The notes: generated by a model from the sequence alone, not told the origin. A stretch of 64,000 nt of DNA from Poriferisodalis sp965237655 (GCF_965237655.1 NZ_CBDEGB010000001.1:1240001-1304000), one strand, 5' to 3'; positions 33,716 through 43,296 are shown, counted from the stretch's first letter. Made by a program: numbers and translations.

Positions 33716-34918
33716 ATGAGTTCACATGGCATTCGCGACCAGGTCGCGATCGTCGGAATGGGATGCACCAAATTCGGCGAGCACTGGGACCGCAGCGTCG
33801 ATGACATGCTCACCGACGCCGCACACGATGCGTACGCATCCGCGGGCGTCGAACAAGACGACATCGACGCCTTCTGGCTCGGCACGATGGGCTCGGGAGT
33901 CTCCGGCCTGACACTGTCCAAGCCGCTGCAGCTCGACTACAAGCCGGTCACCCGGCTCGAGAACATGTGCGCCACCGGCTCGGAGGCATTCCGCAACGCT
34001 GCGTACGCAGTCGCATCGGGCGCCTACGACATGGTGATGGCCATCGGCGTCGAGAAGCTGAAGGACTCCGGTTACTCCGGCCTGACCGGCGCTCGCCCGC
34101 CCAGCGACGGTACCGACTCATCGATCACCGCTCCGGCGACGTTCAGCCTGCTGGCACCGGCATACGCCCACAAGTACGGGCTCGACGAGGACACCATGAA
34201 GGAAGTCCTCACTCGCATCGCCTGGAAGAACCACCGCAACGGAGCGCTGAACCCCCGGGCTCAGTTCCGCAAGGAAGTCGCCAAGGAGACCATCGCCGGC
34301 TCGCCGCTGATCGCTGGTCCGCTGGGCATCTTCGACTGCTCCGGCGTGAGCGACGGCTCGGCCGCCGCGATCCTGGTCCGGGCAGAGGACGCCCACCAGT
34401 ACTGCGACAACCCGCTGTACATCAAGGCGCTCAGCTTCGCCTCAGGCCCTGCGACCGGGGCGCTCGACAGCACCTACGACTACACCACGTTCCGCGAGGT
34501 GGAGGTATCGGCAGCCGAGGCCTACAAGCAGGCCGGCATCACCGATCCTCGCTCGCAGATCGCGATGGCCGAGGTGCATGACTGCTTCACGCCAACCGAG
34601 CTCGTCCTGATGGAGGATCTCGGGTTCGCCGAGCGTGGCCTGGGCTGGAAGGAAGCCATGGCCGGCACGTTCGACCTCGACGGCGACCTCCCGGTAAACC
34701 CCGACGGCGGCCTGAAGAGCTTCGGCCACCCGATTGGCGCATCCGGCCTGCGGATGCTCTTCGAGTGCTGGCTGCAGTTGCGTGGTCAGGCACCGCCTGA
34801 GCGGCAGATCGCCTCGGTCACCGAGCAGGGCAAGACGCTGGGCCTCACGCACAACCTCGGCGGCCAGCCGGGCGCATGCGTGAGCTTCGTCTCGGTCGTC
34901 GGTTCCGAGCTCGGCTAG
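33716..34918 (+). CDS. Thiolase (acetyl-CoA acetyltransferase / SCP2-thiolase type)
   Basis: A 400-aa thiolase-fold enzyme. The nucleophile is in RLENMCATGSEAFRNAAYA (Cys85). EVHDCFTPTELVLMEDLG, GGLKSFGHPIGASGLRM (active-site His) and LTHNLGGQPGACVSFVSV (second Cys) are intact, typical of the SCP2-type subfamily. It probably joins or splits acyl-CoA units together with the HMGS-like/OB protein encoded just upstream. A 160-base gap separates the genes and ends in an aaggcagg ribosome-binding site. A strong hairpin follows the stop. Confidence 0.9.
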   Translation: MSSHGIRDQVAIVGMGCTKFGEHWDRSVDDMLTDAAHDAYASAGVEQDDIDAFWLGTMGSGVSGLTLSKPLQLDYKPVTRLENMCATGSEAFRNAAYAVASGAYDMVMAIGVEKLKDSGYSGLTGARPPSDGTDSSITAPATFSLLAPAYAHKYGLDEDTMKEVLTRIAWKNHRNGALNPRAQFRKEVAKETIAGSPLIAGPLGIFDCSGVSDGSAAAILVRAEDAHQYCDNPLYIKALSFASGPATGALDSTYDYTTFREVEVSAAEAYKQAGITDPRSQIAMAEVHDCFTPTELVLMEDLGFAERGLGWKEAMAGTFDLDGDLPVNPDGGLKSFGHPIGASGLRMLFECWLQLRGQAPPERQIASVTEQGKTLGLTHNLGGQPGACVSFVSVVGSELG

Positions 34919-34951
34919 TACACTCCGCTCTTACACACCACCAAAACCAGC

Positions 34952-34975
34952 GGTCCGGGGCGTCTGCCCCGGGCC
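34952..34975. terminator. Bidirectional transcription terminator
   Basis: ggtccggggc (34952-34961) and gccccgggcc (34966-34975) form a 10-bp stem (one G-T pair) around gtct. It is followed by gttt on the plus strand and, read the other way, by ttttgg. It lies between the convergent thiolase and dxs genes and can serve both. Confidence 0.75.
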
Positions 34976-34993
34976 GTTTGGCGTTCACGGTTC

Positions 34994-37024
34994 TTAGGCC
35001 GTGATGCGGGCGAGGGTCTTGCGGACTGCGGCGGCTATGCCTACTGCGTCGAGGCCGAGCTCGGCGTGCAGTTCTGCGGCGGTTCCGTGGGGGAGGTAGG
35101 CGTCGGGGGTGCCGAGCTGGCTGACGCGCGGCGCCGTCGGCACATCCAGTTGCTGGAGGGCGTCGTTGACAAGGCTGCCGAAGCCTCCTACGCGGACGCC
35201 GTCTTCGACGGTCACCACGAGCGGGTGCGTGGCGGCGTCGAGCACCATCGCTCGATCGAGCGGTTTCAGCACCCTTGGGTCCCACAGCGAGACGTCCACT
35301 CCTTCGGCGCTGAGGAGCTCGGCAGCTTCGGCGGCGGCGACGAGTGTCTGGCCCGCGGCCAGGATGCAGGCGTCGGGGCCGGAGCGGTGCTGGCGGGCTT
35401 GCATCCGCATGCCGCTTGCCGTTGCGTCCGCGTGTTCCCTGGATTGCGTCACCGGGCCCTTGCCCCGTGGCCAGCGGATCGCTACGGGTCCGTCGGTGAT
35501 CTCCAAGGCCCGCGCGAATGCCACGGGCAGTTCGTCGGGCGACGATGGAGCGAACACCGTCATGCCGGGCACGCGCGTGAACATGGCGATGTCGTACAAC
35601 CCATGATGCGAGGCGCCATCGGGTCCGGTGATGCCGGCCCGGTCGACGCAGAGGATGACCGGCAGGCGATGGAGGCCGATGTCGTACAGCGCCTGGTCAA
35701 AGGCTCGTGCCAGGAATGTCGAGTAGACAGCCACGACAGGCCGCAGCCCGGCGCGCGCCATGCCTGCAGCTGAGGTCAACGCGTGCTGCTCGGCGATGCC
35801 GACGTCGTAGAAGCGTTCGGGAAACTCTCGCTGGAATGGCAATAGCCCCGTGGAGCCGCCCATCGCCGCAGTGATCGCAACGATCTCGCGCCGGCGCCGG
35901 GCCGCTGTGATGATCGTTTCGGTGAAGACGGCCGTGTAGTCGCGCAAGACCGGTTCAGCAGGCCCAGTCGGCTCGGTGGGGGCAGTCGGCTGGGACTTCG
36001 CAGCCGCCTGCGAGTCGGCATCTGCATCAGGCTCGGCCTGCGCCACCACGTTCGCCTCTAGCTGCGAGGCGCCCGTGCTGAGCGCCGGCGCACCACCAGT
36101 GGCGGGATCGAACAGGCCAATGTCGTGCAGGTGCTTTTCGGTGTCGTGTTCGGCGGGGGCGTAGCCGCGCCCTTTCTGCGTGACGACATGGACGACGATG
36201 GGGCCGTCGGTATAGGCCGCAGCGTCGCGGAACGCCGATTCCATGGCCGCGATGTCGTGCCCGTCGACCGGGCCGAGATAGCGGACGCCGAGCGTCTCAA
36301 AGAATGCCGGTGGCTCCCACATCTCGCGCATCGCGGCGGCAGCACTGTCGATCCCCCGTCGCACGCCGTCGCCCAGCGGCACGCGATCAAGCAGTTGCTC
36401 CATCGCTCGACGGCCCTGCACGTAGTGCGGCGACTGTCGCAGTCGAGACATCGCGGCCGAGAGGCGGCTGACGGTTGGGGCGTACGAGCGGCCGTTGTCG
36501 TTGAGCACGATCAGCGCCCGCTGGGCGTAGTGGCCGAGATTGTTCAGTGCCTCGAAGGCCATTCCGCCGGTCATGGAGCCGTCACCGATGACGGCGACGA
36601 CGCGTCGGTGCTCGTGACCTGTCAGCTGGAAGCCGGTGGCGAGGCCGGAAGCCCAGCTCAGCGAGGTCGAAGCATGGCTGTTCTCGACGATGTCGTGGGG
36701 GGACTCGGTCGCGCTGGGGTATCCCGACAGACCGTGCCGCTGACGGAGCCGTTCGAAGCCTTCCCGCCGGCCGGTGATGAGCTTGTGCACATAGGCCTGA
36801 TGGCCGGTGTCCCAGATGATGACGTCACGTGGCGACTCGAAGACGCGATGCAGTGCCACGCTGAGCTCGACCGCACCGAGATTCGATCCGAGATGCCCAC
36901 CGGTCCGCGAGACGGCCTGCACCACGAAGTGCCGGATCTCCGCGCACAGTTCATCGAGCTGTGCGGGGCTGAGCGCTCGCAGGTCAGCCGGACTGGTGAG
37001 CTTGGCGAGGTGCATTCGCGGCAC
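34994..37024 (-). CDS. dxs: 1-deoxy-D-xylulose-5-phosphate synthase
   Basis: First enzyme of the MEP isoprenoid pathway, condensing pyruvate and glyceraldehyde 3-phosphate with TPP. Motifs: RTGGHLGSNLGAVELSVALH, IIWDTGHQAYVHKLITGR, TPP site GDGSMTGGMAFEALNNLG, VAITAAMGGSTGLLPFQREF, RAGITGPDGASHHGLYDI and a C-terminal transketolase domain (VTVEDGVRVGGFG). At 676 aa it exceeds the usual 620-640: an Ala/Pro/Glu-rich linker of about 50 residues separates the first two domains (about 305-355). GTG 37024 starts eight bases after the flippase-like gene; ATG 37015 is also possible. Confidence 0.94.
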   Translation of the reverse strand: MPRMHLAKLTSPADLRALSPAQLDELCAEIRHFVVQAVSRTGGHLGSNLGAVELSVALHRVFESPRDVIIWDTGHQAYVHKLITGRREGFERLRQRHGLSGYPSATESPHDIVENSHASTSLSWASGLATGFQLTGHEHRRVVAVIGDGSMTGGMAFEALNNLGHYAQRALIVLNDNGRSYAPTVSRLSAAMSRLRQSPHYVQGRRAMEQLLDRVPLGDGVRRGIDSAAAAMREMWEPPAFFETLGVRYLGPVDGHDIAAMESAFRDAAAYTDGPIVVHVVTQKGRGYAPAEHDTEKHLHDIGLFDPATGGAPALSTGASQLEANVVAQAEPDADADSQAAAKSQPTAPTEPTGPAEPVLRDYTAVFTETIITAARRRREIVAITAAMGGSTGLLPFQREFPERFYDVGIAEQHALTSAAGMARAGLRPVVAVYSTFLARAFDQALYDIGLHRLPVILCVDRAGITGPDGASHHGLYDIAMFTRVPGMTVFAPSSPDELPVAFARALEITDGPVAIRWPRGKGPVTQSREHADATASGMRMQARQHRSGPDACILAAGQTLVAAAEAAELLSAEGVDVSLWDPRVLKPLDRAMVLDAATHPLVVTVEDGVRVGGFGSLVNDALQQLDVPTAPRVSQLGTPDAYLPHGTAAELHAELGLDAVGIAAAVRKTLARITA

Positions 37025-37032
37025 AAGGGTAC

Positions 37033-38013
37033 TCAGCGCCCCAGCGGGACCTCGGCCTGTGGCTTGCCGCGACGCCGTCGCCCGCCGAACGCCAGCGTCG
37101 GAGCCCCGGAAAGGCTCACCAGCAGCGTCAGCGCGTACAGCAGCAAGCCCAGCAGTACTGCCTCACCTTCGTTGACACCGTGCGCATCCAGGAACAGCAC
37201 GAGCGCGCCTTCTCGCACGCCGAGGCCGCCGATGGCAACCGGCAACAACTGGACGATCAGCACCATCGGTGCAAACGCCAGCCACGCTCGCAGCCCCGGG
37301 TTCACGCCGATCGCTGCGCCGGTCAAAGCCGTCGCCACCACCAGCAGGAACTGGTATGCGAACCCGACGCCGAGGAGGTGCAGGGCAGCTCGCGGTGCGC
37401 GTCGGAAGACGCTCAGACCGGTATGCACGGCGCCGAGGGCGTCCCGGATGCGGCTGCCGCCGGACAACCGGCCGAGACCGCGGGGATGCTCCGCGATCCA
37501 GACAATGAAGGCGAGCACCGCTAAGGTCCCGAGCGCCAGCGCGGCGGCGATCTGACCTCCCGAGTGCGTCAGCAGGCTCGGCTGCGACACGAGTGCGACG
37601 AGGGTGAGCAGTGGGAGCACCACCCAGCCAGTGAGTCGTTCGATGATGACGGTCGCGAATGCGCTGGCTTCGCTGCCGCAGATGCGACCGAGCCGGTTGA
37701 CGCGCAACACGTCGCCGCCGATCGTGGTGGGCAAGAAGTTTCCGACGAACTGTGCGGCGACGTAGATCGACAGCATCGAGCGTCCGGACACGTTGACGTC
37801 AAGCGTGTCTGCTACCCGCCACCAGCGTGCAGCGGCGGTCACGAACGCAGCCGCGATTGCGATGGCCGCTGCAATCAGCCAGGCGGCGGCGGCGCTCTTG
37901 GAGTCGACGTCGAGCGCCGACAGCTCATCGCGGCTGATGATGATCAGCAGCGCCAAGAGCCCTGCGCTCACGCAGACGCGCAAGGCCGTGACGAGGCTAT
38001 GTGGGATGCGCAC
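37033..38013 (-). CDS. Lysylphosphatidylglycerol synthetase TM-domain/UPF0104-type flippase-like protein
   Basis: A 326-aa membrane protein with about eight hydrophobic helices and signatures of the PF03706 family: VNVSGRSMLSIYVAAQFVGN, FLPTTIGGDVLRVNRLGR (with the conserved G-G-D-xx-R), VIIERLTGWVVLPLL and PVAIGGLGVREGALVLFL. These proteins are thought to move or modify lipid-linked substrates. It is immediately upstream of dxs on the same strand, so the two may share a message; isoprenoid-lipid carriers could link them, but that is inference. Confidence 0.82.
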   Translation of the reverse strand: MRIPHSLVTALRVCVSAGLLALLIIISRDELSALDVDSKSAAAAWLIAAAIAIAAAFVTAAARWWRVADTLDVNVSGRSMLSIYVAAQFVGNFLPTTIGGDVLRVNRLGRICGSEASAFATVIIERLTGWVVLPLLTLVALVSQPSLLTHSGGQIAAALALGTLAVLAFIVWIAEHPRGLGRLSGGSRIRDALGAVHTGLSVFRRAPRAALHLLGVGFAYQFLLVVATALTGAAIGVNPGLRAWLAFAPMVLIVQLLPVAIGGLGVREGALVLFLDAHGVNEGEAVLLGLLLYALTLLVSLSGAPTLAFGGRRRRGKPQAEVPLGR

Positions 38014-38220
38014 TCAGGCTGCACTCCCGCGGAGCCTGCAAACTGCGGTGCCTGAATCAGCCCCCCGGCGCACTTCCCTCTCGAAGCGTTTCACGTGGCT
38101 TCGCACAATAGTGTGGCGACGGCGCGATCCACGTGCGGCCGTACAGCGGCCCCACTTCGTCGATTGTGTCGGGTCGTACATTTGGGCACGGCCTGAGGAT
38201 TTCTGGCAGCGAAACTGGCG

Positions 38221-39666
38221 ATGACACGTACAACGGACACGATGACACCCGTGAGCGGAGCAGCGGAGCCGCTCGTCGACCTCGACGTGGTTGACGCGGC
38301 GCTGCGCGCGGCGCTGCACGCCGGCGGCGAGTGGGCCGAGCTGTTCGCCGAGGATCGTGAATCGGTTGGCGTGGTCTTCGACGAGGGCCGGGTCGAGGAG
38401 ATGAACTCGGGTCGCGACCGTGGTGTGGGGATTCGTGTCACCGCTGGCGACATCACGGGCTATGCGCACACGTCGGACCTGAGTGCCGGAGGACTGGCAG
38501 ATGCGGCCCGCACGGCTGCAGCGGTGGCAACCCGCTCGCCCCAAGGCGGGACGGTGGACATGATGTCGCTCGGGGGCAACGGTCTCGCAGAGCCACGGGT
38601 GGCAGTACTGCCCGCAACCATCGGCGCGGAACGCAAGGTGGCACTGCTGCGCGCCGCCGATGATGCTGCCCGGTCCACTCACCAGGCCATCACTCAGGTC
38701 ACCGCCCGCTATGGCGAGGGCCGCCGCCGGATCATGGTGGCGAATACCAGTGGGGTGTGCGCCGCCGACGACCAAGTGCGGACGCTCTTCTCAGTGGGAT
38801 GCGTCGCTAGCGGCGACAGCGGCTTGCAGACCGGACGCGAGACTGTCGGCTACACGGTCGGGTGGGAGCTGTTCGACGACTACGACCCCGCCGAGCTCGC
38901 CGAGCGCGCTGCGCAGCGTGCCGTCACCAAGCTGTCGGCTCGCCCGGCGCCCAGCGGTGAGGTACCCGTGGTCATCGCTCGGGGCGGGGGCGGAGTGCTC
39001 TTCCACGAGGCCTGCGGTCACGGACTCGAAGCCGATCTGGTGCGCAAAGGCGCGTCGGTGTTCGCTGGTCGGGTGGGGGAGCAAGTGGCTGCCAGCGGAG
39101 TGACGCTGGTCGACGACGGCACGATGGGTCCCGAGTGGGGCGCGCTGGCCATCGACGACGAAGGCCATCGGACCCAACGCAACGTGCTGATCTCCGACGG
39201 CGTGCTGACCGACTACATGTGGGATTGGCTGCGCAGCCGCGACGATGGCCGCGCGCCGTCGGGCAACGGTCGCCGCCAGAGCTACACGCACCTGCCGATG
39301 GTCCGGATGACGAACACGTTCGTCACCAACGGCGACATCGATCCCGCCGACATCATCGCCGACACCCCGTGGGGTGTCTATGTGGCGCACCTTGGCGGTG
39401 GTCAGGTCAACACCGCCACAGGCGACTTCGTATTCGGCATGACCGAGGCGTATCTCATCGAAGACGGTGTGATCACCGAGCCGCTGCGCGAGGGCAACCT
39501 GATCGGCAATGGCCCTCAGGTGCTTCTCGACATCGACGCCCTTGGGAACGACTTCGCCATGGGGAGCCCGGGCACCTGCGGCAAGGACGGCCAAGGCGTG
39601 CCCGTTGGCGACGGCCAGCCCACTCTGCGAGTGCGTGCCCTCACGGTCGGGGGCACCGCCGCGTGA
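38221..39666 (+). CDS. tldD: Metalloprotease TldD
   Basis: A 481-aa zinc protease subunit. The metal-binding HEACGHGLEADLV (about residues 262-274) and ENNNGMGSPGTCGKDGQ-like end (NDFAMGSPGTCGKDGQGVPV) mark TldD rather than TldE. It works as a heterodimer with TldE to degrade or process unfolded peptides and some ribosomally made natural products. Its stop overlaps the tldE GTG. ATG 38221 is used; ATG 38242 is a further candidate since neither has a strong ribosome-binding site. Confidence 0.93.
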   Translation: MTRTTDTMTPVSGAAEPLVDLDVVDAALRAALHAGGEWAELFAEDRESVGVVFDEGRVEEMNSGRDRGVGIRVTAGDITGYAHTSDLSAGGLADAARTAAAVATRSPQGGTVDMMSLGGNGLAEPRVAVLPATIGAERKVALLRAADDAARSTHQAITQVTARYGEGRRRIMVANTSGVCAADDQVRTLFSVGCVASGDSGLQTGRETVGYTVGWELFDDYDPAELAERAAQRAVTKLSARPAPSGEVPVVIARGGGGVLFHEACGHGLEADLVRKGASVFAGRVGEQVAASGVTLVDDGTMGPEWGALAIDDEGHRTQRNVLISDGVLTDYMWDWLRSRDDGRAPSGNGRRQSYTHLPMVRMTNTFVTNGDIDPADIIADTPWGVYVAHLGGGQVNTATGDFVFGMTEAYLIEDGVITEPLREGNLIGNGPQVLLDIDALGNDFAMGSPGTCGKDGQGVPVGDGQPTLRVRALTVGGTAA

Positions 39667-41027
39667 GCGAACGACGGCACTACGACACTGACGAGTTGGC
39701 TCGCCTCGCCCAACGGGTGTGCGAGCAAGCCCACGGCAACGAGCAGATCGAGGTCTGCGTGTCGACGGGGCGCTCCACCACGGTGCGTGCGTACAACGGC
39801 GATGTCGAGTCGCTGCGCTCCGGTGTGAGCGCAGCGATCGGCGTGCGGGTTGTCTCGCAAGGGCGTCAAGGCTTCGCATCGGCCGGCTCTCTGGACGCCG
39901 ACGTGGTGTCCGACACACTCGCAGCTGCCCGCCGCAACGTGACGTTCGGCGAGCCTGATCCCCACCACGGACTCGCCGAGCCCGATGGCGTGGCGCCCCC
40001 CGGCCTTGACCTCGGCGACTCATCAGTGCTGGGCGTGTCCGATGCCGACAGGATTGCGGCGGCCATCGACCTCGAGCGCCGCTGCTTGGCCGCAGATCCC
40101 CGAATCTCGGGAGTGCGTGTAGCGGCGTGGAGCGACGGGTGGTCGCAGTCCGCGCTGGCATCAAGCACCGGCATCTGTGTGCAATCCGAGCGCGGCACCT
40201 GTTCGATCGGCGCCCAACCCCTCGCCACCGACGGTGACGAGACGCAGATCGGTTACGCGGGCGACGCTGCGTGGCGTCCCGACGAACTTGACGTCGAACG
40301 AGTCGTCACAGAAGCAACAGCGTTGGCCACCGGCCAGCTGGGCGCAACCAAGCCGCCCAGCGAACGAATGAATGTTGTGCTGGCCCCGCCGGTTGCGGCA
40401 GCTTTCATCGGTGTGGTGTCGAGCGTGCTTGCGGCAGACAGCGTGCTCAAGGGCCGCTCACCGTTCGCCGACCGGGTCGGCGAGCCGATTGCCGATGAAC
40501 GCCTGCACCTCGTCGACGACCCCACCGACCCGACGACACTTGGTGCAGCGAACTTCGACGGCGAGGGTCTGGCGGCCCGCCGCAACGCGCTGATCTCGGC
40601 GGGCGTGCTCTGCGGCTTCCTGCACAACGCCTACACGGCACGCCGGTCGGACACGTCCTCGACCGGCTCGGCAGTGCGCGGCACGCGGTCCGTTCCTGGT
40701 GTGGGCACCCATGCGCGCGTTGTCGCCACTGGCGATATCGCCGCTGAAGATCTGTTCGCTGCGGTCGGAAACGGTGTGCTGGTGCGCGGCGTCAGCGGTT
40801 TGCACAGCGGGGTCAATCCCACGAGCGGCGATTTCTCGGTCGGCGCCTGGGGGCACCGCATCGCTGGGGGCGAACTCGCCGAGCCGTTTCGCGAGTCCAC
40901 TATCGCGTCCACCCTTCAGCGGATGCTGCTGGAGATCTGCGGCGTCGGCGCCACCGCTGAACCTCTCGCGGGCGGCATGTCGATGCCGCCGCTGGTCATC
41001 GCTGACGTGGCGCTCTCGGGGGTGTGA
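39663..41027 (+). CDS. tldE: TldE/PmbA family peptidase subunit
   Basis: A 454-aa partner of TldD lacking the HExxxH site. Family text includes EVCVSTGRSTTVRAYNGDVE, GVRVVSQGRQGFASAGSLD, VLAPPVAAAFIGVVSSVL, DRVGEPIADERLHLVDDP, TRRNALI-like LAARRNALISAGVLCGFLH, and GVSGLHSGVNPTSGDFSVG near the end. GTG 39663 overlaps the tldD stop by four bases, so the two chains are probably made in equal amounts. No peptide-natural-product cluster is next to it, so a housekeeping role is likely. Confidence 0.92.
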   Translation: MSERRHYDTDELARLAQRVCEQAHGNEQIEVCVSTGRSTTVRAYNGDVESLRSGVSAAIGVRVVSQGRQGFASAGSLDADVVSDTLAAARRNVTFGEPDPHHGLAEPDGVAPPGLDLGDSSVLGVSDADRIAAAIDLERRCLAADPRISGVRVAAWSDGWSQSALASSTGICVQSERGTCSIGAQPLATDGDETQIGYAGDAAWRPDELDVERVVTEATALATGQLGATKPPSERMNVVLAPPVAAAFIGVVSSVLAADSVLKGRSPFADRVGEPIADERLHLVDDPTDPTTLGAANFDGEGLAARRNALISAGVLCGFLHNAYTARRSDTSSTGSAVRGTRSVPGVGTHARVVATGDIAAEDLFAAVGNGVLVRGVSGLHSGVNPTSGDFSVGAWGHRIAGGELAEPFRESTIASTLQRMLLEICGVGATAEPLAGGMSMPPLVIADVALSGV

Positions 41028-41030
41028 GCG

Positions 41031-41756
41031 ATGCCGCGCCTACCCGCACCAGCAGCTGTCGAACGCCATCCGCATCTCGCCAACCAGTGCCCGTCGGGAT
41101 GGGTGCGGGTCGATTTTCACACGCACACGATGTGGTCGGGCGACTCGACCACGACACCGGACGAGTTCGCGCAGTGCCTGTCGGAGAGCGGCATCGATGT
41201 GGTGTGCATCACCGATCACAACGCCGTGCGCGGTGCCCAACAGCTGCAGGGCGAGTTGGATGCTCGGGTCGTGGTCGGCGAGGAGATGAAGACCCACGCG
41301 GGTGAGATCATCGGGCTCTTCCTGACCGACCGCGTGCCGCAAGGTCTGGCGCCGGTGACGGCCGCGCGAGCCGTGAAGGACCAGGGTGGGCTCGTCTATA
41401 TCCCGCACCCGTTCGATCCGCTGCGCAACAACCTGCGTCACGACGTGCTCGATGAGCTCGTCGGCGAGGGTCTCGTCGACGGCATCGAGGTGCTCAACGC
41501 GAAGACGAGCCTCACCAGCCTCAACTCGCGTGCGGCGCGCTATGCCGGCGAGCACGGCTTGGCGCCGGGCGCCGGCAGCGACGCCCACGTGGCCGAAGCA
41601 CTCGGGGGCGCCTACCTCGAGATGCCGGATTTCGACGACGACGATCCCGCAACCTTCCTCGCATCGATGCGTCAGGGCTTGGCGGTCGGCCATCACTACG
41701 ACCCACCCCGTCGCTGGAGACCGCGCATTGTCCCATCGGTGGGGAGCGACGACTAG
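41031..41756 (+). CDS. PHP-domain phosphoesterase
   Basis: A 241-aa PHP protein. Metal ligands are in VRVDFHTHTMWSGDSTTTPDEF, CITDHNAVRGA, VVGEEMKTHAGEIIGLF, YIPHPFDPLRNN and PGAGSDAHVAEALG, i.e. the full His/Asp/Glu set. Substrate unknown; relatives hydrolyse nucleotides or sugar phosphates. It is three bases after tldE and 11 before uppP, so it belongs to that operon. Confidence 0.87.
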   Translation: MPRLPAPAAVERHPHLANQCPSGWVRVDFHTHTMWSGDSTTTPDEFAQCLSESGIDVVCITDHNAVRGAQQLQGELDARVVVGEEMKTHAGEIIGLFLTDRVPQGLAPVTAARAVKDQGGLVYIPHPFDPLRNNLRHDVLDELVGEGLVDGIEVLNAKTSLTSLNSRAARYAGEHGLAPGAGSDAHVAEALGGAYLEMPDFDDDDPATFLASMRQGLAVGHHYDPPRRWRPRIVPSVGSDD

Positions 41757-41767
41757 AGGCCGCCTCG

Positions 41768-42628
41768 GTGCCGGACTTTGCCGTGGCGATCGTGCTCGGC
41801 CTGCTGCAAGGAGTGACCGAGTTCTTCCCGGTCTCTTCGAGCGCCCACCTCGAAGTGGTGCCGTGGCTGGCCGGTTGGGATCTTTTCGATGGTGACAACG
41901 AGCTGGAGAATGCCTTCGACGTCGCGCTGCACGTCGGCACGCTCATTGGAGCGGCGGTGTACTTGCGTGCCGACATCGCCCGCTACGCCAGAGCACTGTG
42001 GAGCGGCATCCGCGGCCGCGCCGATCGCGACACGGTGGTTGCGCTGAGCTTGGCCCTCTCGGCCGTCCCCGCGGCGCTGGTGGGCGTCACGCTGGAGGAC
42101 CGTTTGCTCGACCTCGCAGAGCAGCCGCTGCTGATCGCTGCGCTACTGGCTGGTTTCGGTGGGTTGCTGTGGTGGAGCGACGCATCGGCGGAGCGACGAG
42201 GTGCGCAGAGGTCCCAGCATTCCTACGGCCTGCGGGACGCGGTCGGAATGGGACTCGCGCAAGCAGCAGCCTTGCTGCCGGGTGTGAGCCGCTCGGGGGT
42301 GAGCATCACGGCAGGCCGGTGGCTCGGCTTCGACCGGGCTGCGGCGGCGCGACTGGCCTTCCTCATGAGCTTGCCGCTCATTGGGGGCGCGGGCGTCTAC
42401 CGCTCGGTCACGCTCGCAGATGCCGCGCCCACAGGTGCGCAGTTGCAGCTGTTCATCGTCGGGGGAGCAGCTGCAGTGGTGTCGTCGTGGGCGGGCGTTG
42501 CCGCAATGGTGTGGCTGCTGGATCGGACGAGCCGGGCTCCGCAGCGATCCCCGTTAGCGTGGTTCGCCGGCTACCGCGTGGCATTGGCGGCTGCCGTGGC
42601 CGTGGTGGCTATCAGCGGTCTGCGCTGA
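41768..42628 (+). CDS. uppP: Undecaprenyl-diphosphatase UppP (BacA)
   Basis: A 286-aa membrane enzyme that dephosphorylates undecaprenyl diphosphate to recycle the peptidoglycan lipid carrier. The two active-site motifs are present: LQGVTEFFPVSSSAHLEVV near the N-terminus (E/QGxxEFLP-type plus SSxAHL) and LLPGVSRSGVSITAGRWLG (PGxSRSG). About eight hydrophobic helices. GTG start 11 bases after the PHP gene. Confidence 0.94.
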   Translation: MPDFAVAIVLGLLQGVTEFFPVSSSAHLEVVPWLAGWDLFDGDNELENAFDVALHVGTLIGAAVYLRADIARYARALWSGIRGRADRDTVVALSLALSAVPAALVGVTLEDRLLDLAEQPLLIAALLAGFGGLLWWSDASAERRGAQRSQHSYGLRDAVGMGLAQAAALLPGVSRSGVSITAGRWLGFDRAAAARLAFLMSLPLIGGAGVYRSVTLADAAPTGAQLQLFIVGGAAAVVSSWAGVAAMVWLLDRTSRAPQRSPLAWFAGYRVALAAAVAVVAISGLR

Positions 42629-43229
42629 GGACTACCGGCACCACGATGCCAGTCGCGCTGGCGCGCGCGACCACCTCGAGGTGCACGGGCTCGATTTCGA
42701 CAAACCATCGATCTGCCGATGCGGCGAGGACATAGGCAGGCACGCGATCGGGGCTTGCATTGCCAGCGGAGGGATCGAACGGATCGATGTCGGCGAACAG
42801 CAGCAGCTCCACGCCAGTGCCGGGCTCGACGTCGGGTGCGTGGGAATCGACGCTGATGCCGATGCCCCGGCGCCCCGGGCTCACTCCTGCCGCGGGGTAA
42901 AAGTCCAGCTCGGTCAGCAGGCCCCCGCGTGGGACGGCTCGGGTCAGCTCGCCGAGCTCGAAAGCGCTGGTGAGCGCTCCGGCGGGCACGAGATGGGCCG
43001 GGACCTCGATGAGATCGACGTGCCCTTCGGGAGATGTCCCTACTGCCAACGGGGACTGTGCGGCAAGTACGCGTACCGAGGTCCCCCATGCAGCAGCAGC
43101 CGTGCGCGCCCGGCCAGTCATCCCGGAGACGAGCACAAGTGCCACGAGCGCAACAGCGCCGACGGCGGTCCAGTGGACCAGGTTGGGACGGCGCTGCCAG
43201 AGATCGCCGAGTTGTGAGATGTACGCCAT
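42612..43229 (-). CDS. SAF-domain (CpaB/FlgA-like) membrane protein
   Basis: A 205-aa protein with one N-terminal transmembrane helix (LVHWTAVGAVALVALVLVSG) and an external SAF-like domain (VLAAQSPLAVGTSPEGHVDL, VPAHLVPAGALTSAFELGE, PRGGLLTELDFY). Such proteins resemble CpaB pilus-assembly factors, but no pilus genes are near, so the role is open. The frame continues upstream without a stop; ATG 43229 is the natural start since the text becomes protein-like there. It converges on uppP with a 17-base overlap at the 3' ends. Confidence 0.7.
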   Translation of the reverse strand: MAYISQLGDLWQRRPNLVHWTAVGAVALVALVLVSGMTGRARTAAAAWGTSVRVLAAQSPLAVGTSPEGHVDLIEVPAHLVPAGALTSAFELGELTRAVPRGGLLTELDFYPAAGVSPGRRGIGISVDSHAPDVEPGTGVELLLFADIDPFDPSAGNASPDRVPAYVLAASADRWFVEIEPVHLEVVARASATGIVVPVVLSADR

Positions 43230-43296
43230 GGAAGCCTCCGCCGCGAAGTCATCGCGGCGGTTGCATCGCCGCGGATTCGTTTCGATGCTGGAGGCG

